Origin: CALJFL01 sp039964455
GTDB taxonomy: Bacteria; Pseudomonadota; Gammaproteobacteria; Pseudomonadales; Halieaceae
NCBI GenBank assembly: GCA_039964455.1
Contig: JBDVXK010000004.1
Span: forward strand, 124,001 to 188,000
Direction of reading: 5' to 3'
DNA length: 64,000 bases
The notes below the pieces were generated by a model. It saw only the letters and a program-made list of their open reading frames with translations, made no database searches and was not told where the DNA came from. Each line of letters begins with the position of its first letter. The first letter of the stretch is position 1. This document shows, piece after piece, positions 8,908 to 17,061 of the stretch. Made by a program: the position numbers and the translations under genes.

Positions 8908-10113
8908 TCAGGCCGGCTGGGCGAACGCCGCCTGTTGTTGCACTTGCTCTATCAACAGTGTCATACGCTTGCGCTGCATCTTCAGCGAATATTCCAGGGT
9001 TTTGAGCCTGGTGCGCAGGGCAGCAGTTTCCCAGGATTGTTGCAGCCGGAGCTTGCGATCTTCCAGTGCATCTTCCAGTTCCGCCACCTTGCGTTCATAG
9101 CGTCCGGTCTGCAGCGACTTCCATTGATTGATGGACTCGGTGAACAGCTGATACTCGCGCTCCAGAGTGGCCCGCAATGACTCGCTGCTGTCATTTTGTT
9201 CCAGTTCGTCGCGGGCCCGTTGAAACTGGGTATCCAGTATCGCTCGCTGAATCCTGAAGTTGGGGATGCGCACAAGGTTGCTGGCCAGGCCCACGCGCGA
9301 ACACAGGCTGATCATCCACTTGGTTGGATCCCACTGCCACCAGCGAATGCCGTTGCGGTAGTCAGTTTGGAAAATATGGTGGTAGTTATGATAGCCCTCG
9401 CCGTAGGTGAGAAACGCCAGAAAGCCATTGTCGCGTGCGCTGTTCTCCTCGGTGTAGGGTCGGCTACCCCAGTAGTGGGCAAGAGAGTTGATGAAAAAGG
9501 TCACATGGTGATTTACCACCAGTCGCAGCAGGCCCACCAGCAGCACTGTGCCGATGATATCGCCGTGCCAGACGCCCAGAAGAAGCGGCAAACCCAGGTT
9601 CATAAATGTGGTCAGCGCTACGTAGTGCTTGTCCTGCCACATGACAATCTTGTCTCTCTGCAGGTCGCGGGCATTACTGAAGTCCGGGTCGTTGCTGTTG
9701 TGGTCGCGCAGCATCCAGCCCATGTGGCTGAACCACAGGCCACGGCCGGCAGAATAGGGGTCCAGTTCATTGTCGTCTACATGACGATGGTGGCGACGAT
9801 GATCAGAGGCCCAGATAAGTATGCTGTTCTGCAGTGCGCCGGCACCCCAGAAGGCGAAAAACCACTTCAGTGCGGGGCTTGCTTCATAGGACTTGTGCGC
9901 CCAAAGCCGATGATAGCCACCTGTTATGGACATGCCATTCAGATAGAGGAAAGCCAGTGCCCACAGCCATTGGAAGCTGTCGTAACCGTGATAGACGCCC
10001 CACAGTGGCACTAAAATTAGTGCTGCGATGGGGAAGCCAACGAAAATGATCGTGTTGACCAGGATCAGCGGCGGCCTGGTGGTCGATTTGGTCATAGCGG
10101 TACGGAATCTCAA
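8908..10113 (-). CDS. Membrane fatty acid desaturase, delta-9 acyl-CoA/acyl-lipid type
   Basis: Puts a cis double bond into saturated acyl chains using a di-iron centre and O2. Three histidine boxes are visible: HRLWAH (68-73), HRRHH (105-109) and HNYHH (242-246), with four hydrophobic segments between residues 15 and 210. The C-terminal 110 residues (from about 290) are charged and helical, probably a coiled coil, as in Pseudomonas DesA-like proteins. The start may be Met1 (10113) or Met7 (10095); neither has a strong ribosome site. No electron donor gene is adjacent. The substrate form (acyl-CoA or phospholipid) cannot be told from the sequence. Confidence 0.92.
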   Translation of the reverse strand: MRFRTAMTKSTTRPPLILVNTIIFVGFPIAALILVPLWGVYHGYDSFQWLWALAFLYLNGMSITGGYHRLWAHKSYEASPALKWFFAFWGAGALQNSILIWASDHRRHHRHVDDNELDPYSAGRGLWFSHMGWMLRDHNSNDPDFSNARDLQRDKIVMWQDKHYVALTTFMNLGLPLLLGVWHGDIIGTVLLVGLLRLVVNHHVTFFINSLAHYWGSRPYTEENSARDNGFLAFLTYGEGYHNYHHIFQTDYRNGIRWWQWDPTKWMISLCSRVGLASNLVRIPNFRIQRAILDTQFQRARDELEQNDSSESLRATLEREYQLFTESINQWKSLQTGRYERKVAELEDALEDRKLRLQQSWETAALRTRLKTLEYSLKMQRKRMTLLIEQVQQQAAFAQPA

Positions 10114-10334
10114 TACGAAACGATGGCGAATATTAACTTTTTCCGCGCTAAAAGTCTCTCTGTGACTCCGCCCCCTACGGGCGTCCTGATTGCGATCATG
10201 ATTCTGGCGCGCTCATCTGTGGAGACCGAAATGACATTCACTTTATGCAGTAGAATGTTGCGATTGCCTTTGTCGAGAATAAGAATGCCCGGCGCCATCA
10301 CCTGTACGCAGTATCTGAAAGGAGCCATCCACCG

Positions 10335-11678
10335 GTGACACAGGCGGTTTTCTTGCGCGGCTCCACCATGCGCCATGTCATGGCTATGACCGCAGCCAGC
10401 GCCACAGGCTTGCTGGCGATGTTCGGCGTAGACCTGGTCGATATGTATTTTTTGACGCTGCTGGGAGAGCAGGCGCTGGTTGCAGCGGTAGGCTTTGCCG
10501 GCACGCTGGTGTATTTCCTGGTATCGGTCTCCATTGGCCTGCAGATTGCCCTGGGTGCATTGGTTGCTCGCTCCGAGGGTGCCCGCAGGCGTGACCTGGC
10601 GCAGCGCTATTGCACCAGTTCACTGTTATTTAACGGCGGCACATCGCTGCTGGTCAGCTTGCTGGGTTGGTTCTTCCTGCCGGAGCTGTTGGCGCTGCTG
10701 GGTGCCAAAGGGCAGACACTGGATTTTGCCAAGCGCTATGGCAGCATCATGCTGCCCAGCATTCCCATCCTCGTGGTGGGCATGAGTGCGGCGGCCGGTG
10801 TGCGCGCGGTGGGCGATGCCCGGCGCGCGATGTGGGCAACCGTGGTTGGCTCTTTCGTCAACGCGGGTCTGGATCCATTGTTCATTTTCACCTTCGGTTG
10901 GGGTCTTGAGGGCGCGGCCTGGGCCTCGGTGGTATCCCGGGTTGTAGTGCTTGTGCTGGCCTGGCGGGCGCTGGCGACGGTGCACAATTTGCCCAGGCGC
11001 ATCAGCTACAGGGAATTTCGCGCTGATCTGGGTCCCATCCTCGCTATTGCCGGGCCGGCGGTGCTGACCAATCTGGCGACGCCCATTGGTAACAGTTTTG
11101 TCCTGCGCACCATGTCGCAGTTTGGTGACAGCGCCGTTGCCGGCGCCGCGATTATGGGCCGCATCACCCCGGTGGCTTTCGCCGCAATTTTTGCGCTCTC
11201 CGGCGCTGTTGGGCCTATCATCGGTCAAAATGCCGGTGCCGGCTATTATCAGCGGGTGCGCAGTACCCTGCGCGACGCCATGATTTTTAATATCGTGTAT
11301 GTATTGTTGGTGTGGGCCCTGCTGGCGGCCTGTGCCGACCTGATTGTCAGCGTATTTTCAGCCAGTGAACCGGCGGCAGAGCTCATTTACTTTTATACCT
11401 ACTGGCTGGTGGGGGTGTTCGCCTTCAGTGGCAGCCTGTTTGTCGCCAATGCCTGTTTCAATAATCTCGGTAAACCCCGTTGGGCAACCGCATTTAACTT
11501 CGGCAAGGTTCTGTTGGGTGTGATTCCGGCTGTGTATTTTGGTGCCCAGTGGTACGGCGCCCGGGGTGTGTTTGCCGGCGAGGCTATTGGGGCGATGTTG
11601 TTTGGCATTCTGGCGATGGTTGCCGCCTTTGCCCTGGCCAGCCATCTGGAAAATGAGCAGCGTCGACTGGAGCAGTAA
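10335..11678 (+). CDS. MATE family multidrug/sodium antiporter
   Basis: An inner-membrane exporter of the MATE family that expels cationic or other small molecules in exchange for Na+ or H+. The 447-residue protein has about twelve hydrophobic segments in two homologous halves, with typical MATE pieces MFGVDLVDMYFLTLLG near the start and PIGNSFVLRTMSQFG at the start of the second half. GTG 10335 is preferred since AAAGGAG lies 10 bases upstream and the residues from this start (FLRGSTMRHV) match the usual N-terminal helix of the family. No regulator is adjacent, so the substrate is unknown. Confidence 0.92.
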   Translation: MTQAVFLRGSTMRHVMAMTAASATGLLAMFGVDLVDMYFLTLLGEQALVAAVGFAGTLVYFLVSVSIGLQIALGALVARSEGARRRDLAQRYCTSSLLFNGGTSLLVSLLGWFFLPELLALLGAKGQTLDFAKRYGSIMLPSIPILVVGMSAAAGVRAVGDARRAMWATVVGSFVNAGLDPLFIFTFGWGLEGAAWASVVSRVVVLVLAWRALATVHNLPRRISYREFRADLGPILAIAGPAVLTNLATPIGNSFVLRTMSQFGDSAVAGAAIMGRITPVAFAAIFALSGAVGPIIGQNAGAGYYQRVRSTLRDAMIFNIVYVLLVWALLAACADLIVSVFSASEPAAELIYFYTYWLVGVFAFSGSLFVANACFNNLGKPRWATAFNFGKVLLGVIPAVYFGAQWYGARGVFAGEAIGAMLFGILAMVAAFALASHLENEQRRLEQ

Positions 11679-11706
11679 GGTTGGAGAGGGCGGTGGCTAC
11701 TCGCAG

Positions 11707-12072
11707 CTAGGCGCTTGCCGCATTGGCCCGGTAGCTGTCCAGCGCCCGGTGCAACCAGGGTCCTGCCGGTTCCGACTGGCCCTCGCAGGTAACCGAGTAA
11801 GGCTTGCCGGTCCAGGAGCTCTCGCTCGCCAGCCGGTCGATGAACTGTTCGGCGTTGTTCACGTAGCGCTTTCCCCGGCTGTACTTTAATCGCAGGTGGT
11901 CGGCAGCTGATTCCGGATCATGGCTGCTGCCATTTCGGACAAAATCGCAGCCACTGCCAGCGACGAATTCAAGAAGGTAGTTGACCTCTGATTCGAGTTG
12001 CTCGTCAGCAGCCAGCAAGGGTGATAACAGGCAGGCTGTCAGCACAAGCATTACAGACAGGGCACGACGCAT
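11707..12072 (-). CDS. DUF5329 family small secreted protein
   Basis: A 121-residue protein with a signal peptide ending near LLSPLLAA, then a small helical domain with EVNYLLEFVAGSGCDFVRNG, the DUF5329 signature, and two Cys (in SGCDF and VTCEG) that could pair in the periplasm. Function unknown. Its start overlaps the stop of the upstream EEP-family gene by one base, so the two are probably co-translated and act in the same compartment. Confidence 0.85.
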   Translation of the reverse strand: MRRALSVMLVLTACLLSPLLAADEQLESEVNYLLEFVAGSGCDFVRNGSSHDPESAADHLRLKYSRGKRYVNNAEQFIDRLASESSWTGKPYSVTCEGQSEPAGPWLHRALDSYRANAASA

Positions 12073-12893
12073 CAGAGTATCTGCAGACTGACCCGCAGCG
12101 GGTTGTGATCGGAGCTGGATACCGGGATGACCTCGGCGGCTTGCGGCTTCATGCCCCGGATGTAGATGTGGTCCAGGGCTCGGCCAAAGGCCGTGGTGCG
12201 CAGGTCGGGGGCGAAGTCGACGGCGGTAAGTTCAAAGCGTTGCATGAATGTGTCCACCAGTTCCTGCCTGCTGGCGCTCCAGGTATTGAGGTCGCCGGCG
12301 ATGATGACGGGGCCCTGATGCTCGCCCAGCAGTTCACCCAGTGCGTGAATCTGCTGCTGGAAGCCATCCAGTCCCATGGCGAAATTGACCGCGTGCATGT
12401 TGATGGCCAACAGGCGCTCGTCTCGGTTTCGCAGTGGATACTCGGTGATGCTGGTCGCTTTCGGCGTTCCCAGCCAGGGCTCCCAGGCAGTCAGGTTACA
12501 GTGCAGGCTTGGCGTGCTGGTACTCAGGGTGAGGACACCGGTTTCCTGACTGTCGGTGGTATACCCTGCGGCGAATGCCTGATAGAGGGGCACCGGTATA
12601 GTTTGTGCGATAGGTGCCTGCATGGAGGCTTCCTGAATAAACGCCAGGTGTATATCGCCGCTGAAAGTGGACAGATCCTCCGCCCAGCCCTCGTTACTGG
12701 CCTTCTGTATGTTCCAGCTCAGAATTTGAAACTCGTCTTCCAGCACAACACCGGTGCTGTCCAGGCTCTGCCCCAGGCCACGCGCACAGGCCTGCGCGTC
12801 CTCCTGGGAGGCGTGCCCTGTGGTGGAAGCCAGCATCACAACCGTCAGCAAAATAGCTAACAGCGGGCGGCCGTGCTCCTGCAAATGTTGCAT
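12072..12893 (-). CDS. Exported endonuclease/exonuclease/phosphatase family protein
   Basis: The EEP fold is recognised from LSWNIQKA at the start of the domain, IIAGDLNTWS in the middle and SSDHNPLRV at the end, which hold the metal-binding and catalytic Asn, Asp and His residues of the DNase I-like family. The N-terminus (RPLLAILLTVVMLASTTGHA) is a signal peptide, so the enzyme works outside the cytoplasm. It could cut extracellular DNA or act as a phosphodiesterase on other esters; the sequence does not decide. It is coupled to the DUF5329 gene downstream. Confidence 0.88.
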   Translation of the reverse strand: MQHLQEHGRPLLAILLTVVMLASTTGHASQEDAQACARGLGQSLDSTGVVLEDEFQILSWNIQKASNEGWAEDLSTFSGDIHLAFIQEASMQAPIAQTIPVPLYQAFAAGYTTDSQETGVLTLSTSTPSLHCNLTAWEPWLGTPKATSITEYPLRNRDERLLAINMHAVNFAMGLDGFQQQIHALGELLGEHQGPVIIAGDLNTWSASRQELVDTFMQRFELTAVDFAPDLRTTAFGRALDHIYIRGMKPQAAEVIPVSSSDHNPLRVSLQIL

Positions 12894-12967
12894 ATTTTTT
12901 GATCAAATCACGGAAAAGCTATTGTGACACTGATGATCGCAGTCGTCCAGCGATGCAAAACCAGGTG

Positions 12968-14311
12968 TTATAGCCGCTCGAGGTAGGTCTGGTACTCCAG
13001 AGTGCTGATTCGGCGGCGGAATTCGTCGACTTCCTGTTCTTTTGTCAGCGTGAAGATACGCTGCAACTCGCCACCCAGGGCGGCACGTATGAAGTCGGAT
13101 TCGCGAAACAGGCCAAGGGCGTCCTGCATATAGACGGGCAGCGAGTCAGTTTGCTGTGAATAACCGTCGCCGGTGATGGGTTTTGGTGGTGTGGCTTTCT
13201 GTTCTATGCCGTCCAGCATAGAGGCCAGCAGTACCGCAAACAGCAAGTAAGGATTGGCATCGGCGCCAGCGACCCTGTGCTCCAGTCGGCGCGCAGCGGG
13301 ATTGCCCGCAGGAACTCGTACCGATACCGTGCGATTCTCGTAGCCCCAGCTGGGAAATGTGGGAGCGTGCGAGCCGGGCTGAAAACGGCGGTAGGCGTTA
13401 TAGCTGGGCGCGAAAATGGCGACGGATTCAGCCATGTGGTCCAGGCAGCCGGCAATCGCCTGATGCAGTAGGGGTGTGCCGCGTTCGGTGCCGTCATCGA
13501 AAATATTGTTGCCCTGCTCGTCCAGCACACTGCAGTGCACGTGCATGCCGTTGCCAGCCTCTACCTCGAAAGGCTTGGGCATGAAGCTGGCGACCAGACC
13601 ATACTTGCCGACCACCCCCTTGATCAGGCGCTTCATCATCATGATTTGCTTGGCCGCCAGTACCGGGCTGTCCACGTGCTGCATGTTGATTTCGTATTGG
13701 GAGGGGGCAGATTCCTTGACCACGCCATCGAAAGGCAGGTCCTGCAGTTCGCAGGCCACGCGCAGGTCTTCCATCATCTCCTGGTGCTGGTTGAACACGT
13801 CCAGGCTATACATGTTGCCGCCCACCGGGGTGCCGCCCTCCGGTGATGTGCAGGTGTGGCCGGGTATCTGGTTATCCCAGTGCACCAGGCTGAACTCCAG
13901 CTCGGCAGCCACAACCGGCTTCCAGCCGGCTTCCTGAAAGCGCGAAACCACCTGTTTCAATACGTGACGGGGGTCGCCCATATAAGGAGTGCCGTCACCA
14001 TCGAACATAGAGAGCATGACCTGGCCGTGTTGTCCGTCAGGTGACCAGGGGGTGGGTAAAAGGGAGCCTTCTACCGGCCTACAGATGCCATCGGCATCGC
14101 CAGAGGCGAACACAAGTTCTTCAACATCCCGTCCCCAGATGTCGAGGCTGAGCGCGGTTTTCGGGAGTTTTAGCTCGCCGTCGAAGATTTTTCCCAGCTT
14201 GTGGCGCGGCAGCCACTTGCCCCGCATGATGCCATTGCAGTCGGGAAGAAGCGCTTCTATCGTTGTAATTTCGGGGTGGGCCCTGAGGAACCAATCCGCT
14301 TCCAAAGACAT
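12968..14311 (-). CDS. Glutamine synthetase family protein, gamma-glutamylpolyamine synthetase-like (PuuA type)
   Basis: ATP-dependent ligase of the glutamine synthetase superfamily, 447 residues. The N-terminal part (TTIEALLPDCNGIMRGKWLP) is the beta-grasp domain form of PuuA-like enzymes, and the catalytic barrel shows AELEFSLV (metal-binding Glu), NGMHVHCSV, and GSHAPTFPSWGYENR. The Tyr-adenylylation loop of classical GlnA is not evident. The likely reaction is gamma-glutamylation of an amine such as putrescine or ethanolamine, but no other puu genes are present, so the amine is unknown. A LuxR-type regulator lies 93 bases upstream on the same strand. Confidence 0.9.
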   Translation of the reverse strand: MSLEADWFLRAHPEITTIEALLPDCNGIMRGKWLPRHKLGKIFDGELKLPKTALSLDIWGRDVEELVFASGDADGICRPVEGSLLPTPWSPDGQHGQVMLSMFDGDGTPYMGDPRHVLKQVVSRFQEAGWKPVVAAELEFSLVHWDNQIPGHTCTSPEGGTPVGGNMYSLDVFNQHQEMMEDLRVACELQDLPFDGVVKESAPSQYEINMQHVDSPVLAAKQIMMMKRLIKGVVGKYGLVASFMPKPFEVEAGNGMHVHCSVLDEQGNNIFDDGTERGTPLLHQAIAGCLDHMAESVAIFAPSYNAYRRFQPGSHAPTFPSWGYENRTVSVRVPAGNPAARRLEHRVAGADANPYLLFAVLLASMLDGIEQKATPPKPITGDGYSQQTDSLPVYMQDALGLFRESDFIRAALGGELQRIFTLTKEQEVDEFRRRISTLEYQTYLERL

Positions 14312-14404
14312 CCTTGCACCGGTCAGCTAGCGGTAAGCGCGCACTATCGTTGTTTCCCCTGTCAGCTTCAATGCCCCAACTTGGGCAAGCCGTTCCAGGC
14401 TGTC

Positions 14405-15250
14405 CTAGCGCGGAGACATATAGATGGTGAGTGGATCCTCGCCGCCGGCTTCGCCCACGCAGGACATGGCGTTGATGAACAGCGAGAACAGGTCGGTTTG
14501 GGAGTTTACATCCAGCTTGCGGTAGATACTCTTGCGATGCCGGCGCACGGTCTCAACGGCGATATCCAGCCTCTCGGCCGAGGTGTCGGTGCCATAGCCA
14601 CGCAACATCAGCTCAAGCACATCTTTTTCACGCGGCGACAGGATCGACTGGCCGAAGGTGCGAAAGGCCTGATCAATCTGGTGATCGATGCCTGGCTGTA
14701 ACAGGTTGGTAACGGCAAAGTTGCCGTGTTCACTGTGTGACTTCAGTAGCTCTGATACGGGCTCGGCCAACAGGTACAGCGACTCGTAGTCCTGCTCACT
14801 GAACTCTCCATTGCGCGGCAAGCGCATCATGCTCAGGTTGATTACATTGGCGCTGCCCAGCTTGGCCAGGTAGATGGCTTCGTCGACAGTGCCGGTGTCG
14901 GCGTAGTACTCGCGGTAGTAACTGGACTCTTGCAGCTTGCCGGCTGTTACGCGTGACAGTCGGTAAATCTTGGAGCGGGGTTGGTTCATTGAGGCCTGGT
15001 AGAAAGGGTCTTCCCGATAGGGCCCATCCAGATACTGGTCAACCTGGGCGGCGACGCCGTCCTCAGGTATCTCGTGGTATAGCACCCGCGGTGGCAGGTC
15101 GCGGTGATACAGCCACACTTGCGGGTAATCGATTGGTACCTGTCCGCGTACAGCGGCGATTAACTCGGCGAAGAACGTCTCAGTACCCAGGGCCGCGATC
15201 GCCCTCGAGATGTCCCGGTTCCATTTGCTAAGCTGTTGTAAGTCGGTCAT
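14405..15250 (-). CDS. LuxR-type transcriptional regulator (solo)
   Basis: A 281-residue regulator. The C-terminal 65 residues (LSPREKDVLELMLRGYGTDT, then ETVRRHRKSIYRKLDV) form a GerE/LuxR helix-turn-helix. The N-terminal 200 residues are not a recognisable acyl-homoserine lactone pocket (no WxxYxxxxY..D pattern seen) and may bind another ligand. No luxI-like synthase is present in the window. The gene diverges from an AraC-type regulator across 134 bases and precedes the glutamine synthetase-like gene, which makes that gene a candidate target. Confidence 0.88.
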   Translation of the reverse strand: MTDLQQLSKWNRDISRAIAALGTETFFAELIAAVRGQVPIDYPQVWLYHRDLPPRVLYHEIPEDGVAAQVDQYLDGPYREDPFYQASMNQPRSKIYRLSRVTAGKLQESSYYREYYADTGTVDEAIYLAKLGSANVINLSMMRLPRNGEFSEQDYESLYLLAEPVSELLKSHSEHGNFAVTNLLQPGIDHQIDQAFRTFGQSILSPREKDVLELMLRGYGTDTSAERLDIAVETVRRHRKSIYRKLDVNSQTDLFSLFINAMSCVGEAGGEDPLTIYMSPR

Positions 15251-15384
15251 TTATTGTGTGTTTTACCCGGCGTTCCCCTCACGGCATAGTGAGCAGGCCC
15301 AGTGTAGAAGTCAACTCATCTGTAGCGGTCGAGTTTGCTTCATTGCAGCGTTATAATTGTCGGCCCCCGGGTCAGGTTAAACCA

Positions 15385-16431
15385 ATGGCACCATCGCTAG
15401 ACAATACCGGTATCTACAACGAAGCCGTGCCCATGGAGTTTACCCGGGCACTGTTGGCGCAGGCCCGTGCCCACGACCGCGATGTGGAGCAAATGCTCAG
15501 AGACGCGAACTTCCCCTTTGACCCGTTACGGCAGCATGCCCAAACCGCATTTGTCTCGCGTGAACAGTACAGTCGACTTTGTGTGGAGCTGTTTCGCCAG
15601 CTGGGCGATGAGTCTGGTGGCGCCATGCCGGATGTGCAGACTCCGGTGGGCACCACGCGAATGATCGCGCTGAGTATGCTGCACAGTGCCAATTTTGATG
15701 TGGCGCTGCGCCGGGCCATCGAATTCAATGCCTGTTGCCGGGTGAGGCTGGGTGCCAAGGTATCCAATGAGCTACTTGTCGACAGCGACAGCAAGGAAGC
15801 TTCGCTCTCTTACCTGTGTGAGGACGATCAACCAGAGAACCAGCACAGCGTGTTATGTAGCCTGGCAATGTGGTTGCGTTTTTGCGGCTGGTTGATCGGT
15901 CAGCACATCGACTTGACCAGTGCTGCCTGCGCCGGGCCGCAGCCTCCGTTTCTTGCGGGCATTCGGCACTTTTTCCCGTGTCCGGTCAGTTATGACCAGC
16001 CGGTAAACACCGTGACCTTCAGCGCACGTCACCTGGATGCCGAACTTATCCGTAATGAAGCCCAGCTGGAAGCGTTCCTGAAGCTGGCGCCCTACCATAT
16101 TGTGATAGAGCCGATGGCCAGCACCCGCAGTATCACCCACCGAATCAGGGAGATTCTGGGAGCCGATTTCCGTGACGAGTTACCCAGCTTTGAAGAGCTG
16201 ACCGGTCTGTTGAATATGTCGGCGCGCACGCTGCGCAGGCGACTGGAGCGCGAGGGCACGTCTTACCAGAGGATCAAGGATAATGCCCGCCGTGACGTGG
16301 CGATATCACTATTGAGTCGCGACGGCCTTACTGTCAGTGAGGTGGCCGAGCAGGTGGGGTTCAGTGATCCCAGCGCATTTCATCGCTCTTTCAAGAAATG
16401 GACTGGCCAGTCGCCCGGTAGCTACCGTTAG
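15385..16431 (+). CDS. AraC-family transcriptional regulator (OruR/ArgR-like architecture)
   Basis: The 348-residue product from ATG 15385 starts MAPSLDNTGI; the frame stays open back to 15256, but the added 43 residues resemble no regulator and cross the divergent promoter region. It has a large N-terminal ligand-binding domain of the arabinose-binding-like type (residues about 25-210) and a C-terminal double helix-turn-helix (about 262-345) with SARTLRRRLEREGTSYQRIK and VAEQVGFSDPSAFHRSFKKW. This design is shared with regulators of amino acid and lipid catabolism. It is convergent with the following transglycosylase gene, six bases apart, and divergent from the LuxR gene. Confidence 0.9.
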   Translation: MAPSLDNTGIYNEAVPMEFTRALLAQARAHDRDVEQMLRDANFPFDPLRQHAQTAFVSREQYSRLCVELFRQLGDESGGAMPDVQTPVGTTRMIALSMLHSANFDVALRRAIEFNACCRVRLGAKVSNELLVDSDSKEASLSYLCEDDQPENQHSVLCSLAMWLRFCGWLIGQHIDLTSAACAGPQPPFLAGIRHFFPCPVSYDQPVNTVTFSARHLDAELIRNEAQLEAFLKLAPYHIVIEPMASTRSITHRIREILGADFRDELPSFEELTGLLNMSARTLRRRLEREGTSYQRIKDNARRDVAISLLSRDGLTVSEVAEQVGFSDPSAFHRSFKKWTGQSPGSYR

Positions 16432-16437
16432 AGGCGG

Positions 16438-17061
16438 TCAGTCTATCCAGTTTAACGGCTCGGTACGCCAGTGCTTGCGCCAGGCGCGATAGACTTTGTC
16501 GCTATAGCGCCGACTGCCCACGCTACCGTTGTATCTGGCCAGTGCCTTGTGCAGGTGACCCTTCTCCCGCTGCAGGTAAAACTGCAGGATTCGGCAGCCG
16601 TACTCGAAGTTGGTTTTGTTGACGGTTAAATTATCGTCCGGCCGGCCTATTTCGTCCTTCCAGAATGGCATGACCTGCATCATTCCCTGGGCGCCGGCTG
16701 AGGAAATGGCAAAGCGATCGAAATGGCTCTCTACCTCCATGACTGAAAGCACCAGTTCCGGTGGCAGTTCGGCTCGGCTGGCAGCTGCGTGTATTTGCCT
16801 TAACAGGTCCAGACGCTCTGCCGGGTCGTCCACAAAACGACTGAGTCGGGCCGACATATCTACCAGCCAGACTTCCGCGTCATAGCGATCCTGAAAACTG
16901 TCGGCGCTGTTGATAGTGTCATCGAGAAAACTACGCAGCTCGGCCCGCTCCTGCGCATCTTGCGGTTGCGCAAACGCGGGTAAGGCCAGCATCAGTGCCA
17001 GCAACAGCCCGATCAGCAGGCTGCCACCGGCGAGTCGATATGGCAGGTAGCCCGACGTCAC
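16438..17061 (-). CDS. SLT-domain lytic transglycosylase
   Basis: A periplasmic muramidase-like enzyme of 207 residues. The signal peptide (LLIGLLLALMLALPAFA) is followed by a helical segment and an SLT domain with the catalytic Glu in MEVESHFDRFAISSAGAQG, then MMQVMPFW and YNGSVGSRRYSDKV. The start is GTG 17061, directly abutting the proS stop (no spacer), so the gene is probably translated from the proS transcript. It resembles the short Slt-like enzymes that follow proS in other gammaproteobacteria. Confidence 0.92.
   Translation of the reverse strand: MTSGYLPYRLAGGSLLIGLLLALMLALPAFAQPQDAQERAELRSFLDDTINSADSFQDRYDAEVWLVDMSARLSRFVDDPAERLDLLRQIHAAASRAELPPELVLSVMEVESHFDRFAISSAGAQGMMQVMPFWKDEIGRPDDNLTVNKTNFEYGCRILQFYLQREKGHLHKALARYNGSVGSRRYSDKVYRAWRKHWRTEPLNWID

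Noticed and set aside
10114..10334. Small genes in the gap between the desaturase and MATE genes
   Set aside because: Open frames on both strands lack ribosome sites and any protein-like pattern.
12021..12860. 279-codon plus-strand open frame
   Set aside because: Antisense to the phosphatase-fold gene, which has a signal peptide and conserved motifs.
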